Shown here: in pieces, positions 61,801 through 64,000 of the stretch
Layout of the letters: the number at the start of each line of letters is the position of its first letter
Numbering within the stretch: position 1 is the stretch's first letter
From: Fulvivirga ulvae
GTDB taxonomy: Bacteria; Bacteroidota; Bacteroidia; Cytophagales; Cyclobacteriaceae
DNA: 64,000 bases
Assembly (NCBI RefSeq): GCF_021389975.1
Contig: NZ_CP089981.1
Span: 124,001 to 188,000 of the forward strand
Direction: 5' to 3'
Translations under genes and position numbers: made by a program
Notes under the pieces: model-generated
What the model saw: the letters and a program-made list of their open reading frames with translations, nothing else
The model's database searches: none
Told to the model about the DNA's origin: nothing

Positions 61801-63903
61801 AAACCCAAGGGCTCCTTTATCTTCTGCAAGTACCCAGTCTTCACCAAAAAGTACATTGGCATTAAAAAACTGACCTGCATTACACCCATTCACCAGGAAG
61901 AAAGGGTACTTACCGGTGTTGTTATATCCAAGCAGAGGGTCTGAAACATACCCAATATCAATATCAGTCACTGATGGTGCAGAATGTCCATAAAAGGTAA
62001 CCATATTGAGACCGTTATTAATCTCTTCGTCTACATTGATAAGCTCTACGGTACTGTTAGACTCTTTGGAAATGGTTTTTGATTTTCCTCCCAAAAATTT
62101 ATTTTCAGCAATATTTGAAAACCCGTCCATATAATTTCTGAATACAGCAAGCTCTGTAGTGGAAATACCTCCGCTAAGGTGCAGTAATCTTTTTCTCCAC
62201 AGGGCATCAAACGGCAAGGCCTCCATTTCCTTGACCTTATCGAGATAGGCTAAAACCTGCCCCGCGTTAACAGCCGGAAGACGGCCTACCGGCACGGCAG
62301 GCTCGTAGGTAGTACCATCCAGACCGGCAGTAAATACAATGTCCGAGGGAGGAGAGCCAGCTGAAGGTACCAGGTCTCTTACCTGATAAGTAACCCCAAA
62401 TTTTGTAACAGGGACATATCCGGTAGCATTTCGGTGAAAATTAGCCCCGGGATCGATACCCTTCCCTATCAGGAACAGGTATTTTGGATCACCATTGTCC
62501 ACCATATATCGCATAAACCGATAAATGGCCAAAGGATTAACAATGCCGTAGTTAAACTGATTATAAAGCATGGTAATATCTGCTTTGAGTACATTAAACC
62601 CAAAGGAAGCCCTGTAGTCAGCATAGGCCTGAACCGGATCGCTCACACCACCGACAGGGTTCATCAGTATCGGGTGACTAATGATCAGGTAATCATAATT
62701 AGCAGCATTAATATTCTGAAAATTGACCTTACTAAGAACTGGTGTAATAAATGACGTGCCATTAACCCATAGTTTCCTTGCTGCACTGGTATTATCAATC
62801 ATAGCACTGATCGTCGACCCTGATGTATTATACCCAATTTTCCTGACGTTATCCGTGTCTGTTATATCAAAAATCAAAGGCGTGACAGGGGCATTTTGTA
62901 TTTCCACATAGGATTTATTGCCCGCGTTTACATTCAGGTTAAACTTTTTACTGTTGGCTGCGCCCATGTTGAAGGATTGCGGATAGACCAACTGCAGGTA
63001 GGAAGTACTCAGCCGGTCATTATTTCCACTAACACCTAAAGCTGATACCCTCACATATAGCTCACCGCTGGAGTTGATATCTGACCAGTTTATTGCCCCA
63101 TCAAACAAATATGTATTATACTGATCAAACTGTACCGGCCCGAGGGACCTTAATGTTGCCGGATTCTGGCCAACAAATATTTCTGCCCGGTGTGTCACAT
63201 CATCACGTCCCACCAGCAGTACCCTCAGCCGGGGGTTGCCTGCCGATTGCACTGAAAGGTTTACGCCACTAAGTATATAATCCACGAATTGCCCTTCCTG
63301 GATCATTTGGCCGGTCCAGCCTTCGCCATAGTCGAAATAGCTATATTTGGTAACATCGCTGGCATTAAAGCTACGTCCTCCTGAATATTGATTTATGTTT
63401 ATTGTGGTGATCTGCTCTCCGTGGGAAGCCTGAGTAGGAAGACCATTAATGTTATTTTCTGAGAATGTCGCCATCCTTTTACCGTTGACGGGTAATACAT
63501 TGTATGTAAGGAAATAAGCGGTGGTATCAGTATAGATATTATAAAGCTGATGTGGCTGTGCCGATGTTGGCTGATATAATTCAGTATCTGATCTACCATC
63601 ATTTTTCTGCCCGTAGAATTCTATGTAGTCAGAGGTGTTGAATATGGCATCACCCTGCCCCTGTACATGGATGGCCTGCTCCTCACCCATATGAAAAAGC
63701 TGTAGCCTCCGCGGGTCCACCGAGTTTACTGGAAATCCAGCATTGACAAGATCTGCGTGGGATATTCTGTAGATGCCCTCTCTTGCAACAGGGATTTTAT
63801 AATATTGCTTGTTATAATCAATCCACTCATTGCCATAGTTCTGGGTATGCCCAGGTACTGAGATTAAGGTGAGTAGTATCAAATATGCTAATTTCTTCAT
63901 CAT
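58861..63903 (-). CDS. porU2: PorU2-type C25 family peptidase/sortase of the type IX secretion system
   Basis: The 1,680-residue exported protein has a signal peptide (to about residue 20, GHTQ), then an N-terminal part typical of PorU-like proteins (YYKIPVAREGIYRISHADL...FHMGEEQAIHVQG). A gingipain-type C25 domain follows (about 400-760) with the dyad H640 in FYGHSAPSVTD and C674 in FLVNGCNAGQFF. CARDB-like and Ig-like domains come next. It ends in an FlgD-type/T9SS-like C-terminal region (FYPYPNPFSSSTRF...WNGKDEFGDQLANGVYLYRV). PorU cleaves sorting domains and attaches cargo to the surface; this longer protein matches the PorU2 group, whose role is less clear. The start overlaps the stop of a PorV/PorQ-like gene by 4 nt. 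Confidence 0.85.
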   Translation of the reverse strand: MMKKLAYLILLTLISVPGHTQNYGNEWIDYNKQYYKIPVAREGIYRISHADLVNAGFPVNSVDPRRLQLFHMGEEQAIHVQGQGDAIFNTSDYIEFYGQKNDGRSDTELYQPTSAQPHQLYNIYTDTTAYFLTYNVLPVNGKRMATFSENNINGLPTQASHGEQITTININQYSGGRSFNASDVTKYSYFDYGEGWTGQMIQEGQFVDYILSGVNLSVQSAGNPRLRVLLVGRDDVTHRAEIFVGQNPATLRSLGPVQFDQYNTYLFDGAINWSDINSSGELYVRVSALGVSGNNDRLSTSYLQLVYPQSFNMGAANSKKFNLNVNAGNKSYVEIQNAPVTPLIFDITDTDNVRKIGYNTSGSTISAMIDNTSAARKLWVNGTSFITPVLSKVNFQNINAANYDYLIISHPILMNPVGGVSDPVQAYADYRASFGFNVLKADITMLYNQFNYGIVNPLAIYRFMRYMVDNGDPKYLFLIGKGIDPGANFHRNATGYVPVTKFGVTYQVRDLVPSAGSPPSDIVFTAGLDGTTYEPAVPVGRLPAVNAGQVLAYLDKVKEMEALPFDALWRKRLLHLSGGISTTELAVFRNYMDGFSNIAENKFLGGKSKTISKESNSTVELINVDEEINNGLNMVTFYGHSAPSVTDIDIGYVSDPLLGYNNTGKYPFFLVNGCNAGQFFNANVLFGEDWVLAEDKGALGFIAHSSFGFATNLKKYTDTFYGTGYADSVYISKGVGDIMKETIKRYMATSGNSPANVTQVHQMVLLGDPAVMLFGSEKADYEINDNNVYLESFDGGVVSAQSDSFAVKVIVRNFGRVSSRNLSMRVTRTLSNNNVMVYDSLFSPVYFQDTLAIVIKNETLAGFGNNQFMVELDYTAEVDELNEGNNTAILNAFIPLFGTKNLYPVNYSIVSSQPVELLVQATDILTDSRDFVIEIDTVKTFNSPFKKQNTINSKLLASWQVSLLPDIAANDSVVYFWRSKFAQTGEDENEEWAVSSFIYIKDGPEGWSQSKFSQYDENELDGLDRDIPNKELIYKESEIDVYVKTFGAANPAGVYDISVKLNGTEYIIANGRPCRDNTLNILAFDKSSTIPYPAIPFIITDSRTCGRLPQVINSFTRAEFEAGDENLLTCIDNISEGDSVIIFTIGNPQFSLWSAAVKTKLAEIGASTANINALTDGEPYMLFGKKGATAGSATEIKATIAPANEQEIELDENITGIYSDGMMYSTLIGPASQWQSLLSHVAISEVPQTDIYGIDVYGINPAGDELLLRDNETAKVVDITGIDANQYPFLRLKYNIQDDVNLTPGQLRKWQVLYSGVPEGILLVGDDTADKKERPEGDVVETAFGFKNISDKNFPDSLTVQYTLFNQESRSSEVKNVKIKSPTPGDTTSFNLNLKTLGKVGLNDYNVFVNPNEYPEQYLENNVFDHKGYLKVIKDNINPLIDVVFDGSYIMDGDIVSPTPLISIRMKDENQFILKQDTVDVNIFLRKCEACDFKRIPFSSERLQWFPADDENDFRIEYKPDFNEDYDPAKTDPYIYTLRVEAEDASGNTSGSEPYSINFEVVFESSITNFYPYPNPFSSSTRFIFTLTGSEVPDEIKIQIMTVSGKIVREITQNELGPVRIGNNVTDFAWNGKDEFGDQLANGVYLYRVIVRQNGATLDHRATSADKAFKNGFGKMYLLR

Positions 63904-64000
63904 TTTTTATTCAAACCGGCCTTAAGTGAGAAAACATGTGAATAAAGCGACTCGGACTGATCTCCTATATCCGTGAGTGCATAATCGATGGTTATGCTCC
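63900..64000 (-). CDS. C-terminal end of a PorV/PorQ-family outer-membrane protein (partial)
   Basis: The window edge cuts this gene; its last 32 codons read SITIDYALTDIGD...HVFSLKAGLNKK and stop at TGA 63902-63900, sharing ATGA with the porU2 start. The DYALTDIG and VFSLKAGL pieces resemble the last two strands of PorV/PorQ-type barrels. Translational coupling with PorU2 supports this, because PorU is anchored by PorV. Only the C-terminus is visible, so the family call is moderate. Confidence 0.6.
   Translation of the reverse strand, partial: SITIDYALTDIGDQSESLYSHVFSLKAGLNKK

Noticed and set aside
1..64000. tRNA, rRNA or riboswitch genes
   Set aside because: No cloverleaf, rRNA segment or known riboswitch consensus was noticed in any intergenic stretch by eye; a covariance-model scan would be needed to be sure.

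Overview
The window looks like chromosomal DNA of a Bacteroidota species, most likely a Cytophagales-type gliding or marine relative (inference). Supporting signs are SusC/SusD genes, several TonB-dependent receptors, type IX secretion components and cargo with 'FPNP'-type C-terminal sorting domains, 800-residue FtsX-family permeases, promoter-like TAnnTTTG boxes, and a carotenoid cluster with a fused CrtYcd-type lycopene cyclase. No rRNA, tRNA, CRISPR array or prophage was seen.

Layout. 1-1.4 kb: a dispersed repeat, a pinensin-like lanthipeptide precursor without visible modification enzymes, and a small Cys-rich ORF. 1.4-5.7 kb: a dinB-dnaE mutagenic polymerase pair. 5.9-7.2 kb: a sensor kinase. 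7.26-8.93 kb: a REP-associated tyrosine transposase (RAYT) flanked on both sides by REP/BIME-like hairpin repeats, including four exact 172-bp tandem units. 9.1-13.6 kb: an OmpR/HK pair followed by a TonB receptor, with a shared direct-repeat motif upstream of both units. 14-17.2 kb: an MFS transporter convergent with a TonB receptor. 17.5-20.8 kb: a PhzF pseudogene and a PadR-regulated permease. 21-24.9 kb: a J-domain remnant, a PD40 protein and a SUKH/TPR/LRR protein coupled to a nucleotidyltransferase-fold protein. 25-27.3 kb: an HxlR regulator below a 39-bp palindrome, a NudC-type Nudix hydrolase, a small lipoprotein and a methyltransferase. 27.7-33.1 kb: two tandem M43 metalloproteases secreted by T9SS.

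33.7-42.8 kb is a light/carotenoid island on the plus strand: a B12-binding MerR regulator split into two overlapping frames, an ECF sigma factor, crtI, crtB, idi, a DUF6435 small protein, a photolyase, an SDR-DUF2867 protein, an SRPBCC protein, crtZ and a lycopene cyclase. The expected route is IPP isomerisation, phytoene, lycopene, beta-carotene, then zeaxanthin-like hydroxylated product, probably induced by light through the B12 regulator and sigma factor.

42.8-48 kb: another FtsX-type permease, a SnoaL-like secreted protein, a FabH-type ketosynthase with a small partner, and a secreted protein of unknown function. 48.4-58.3 kb: a propeller-type sensor kinase and LuxR regulator upstream of a SusC-SusD-lipoprotein nutrient uptake operon. 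58.9-64 kb: a PorU2-type C25 sortase-like protein overlapping by 4 nt the end of a PorV/PorQ-like protein cut by the window edge.
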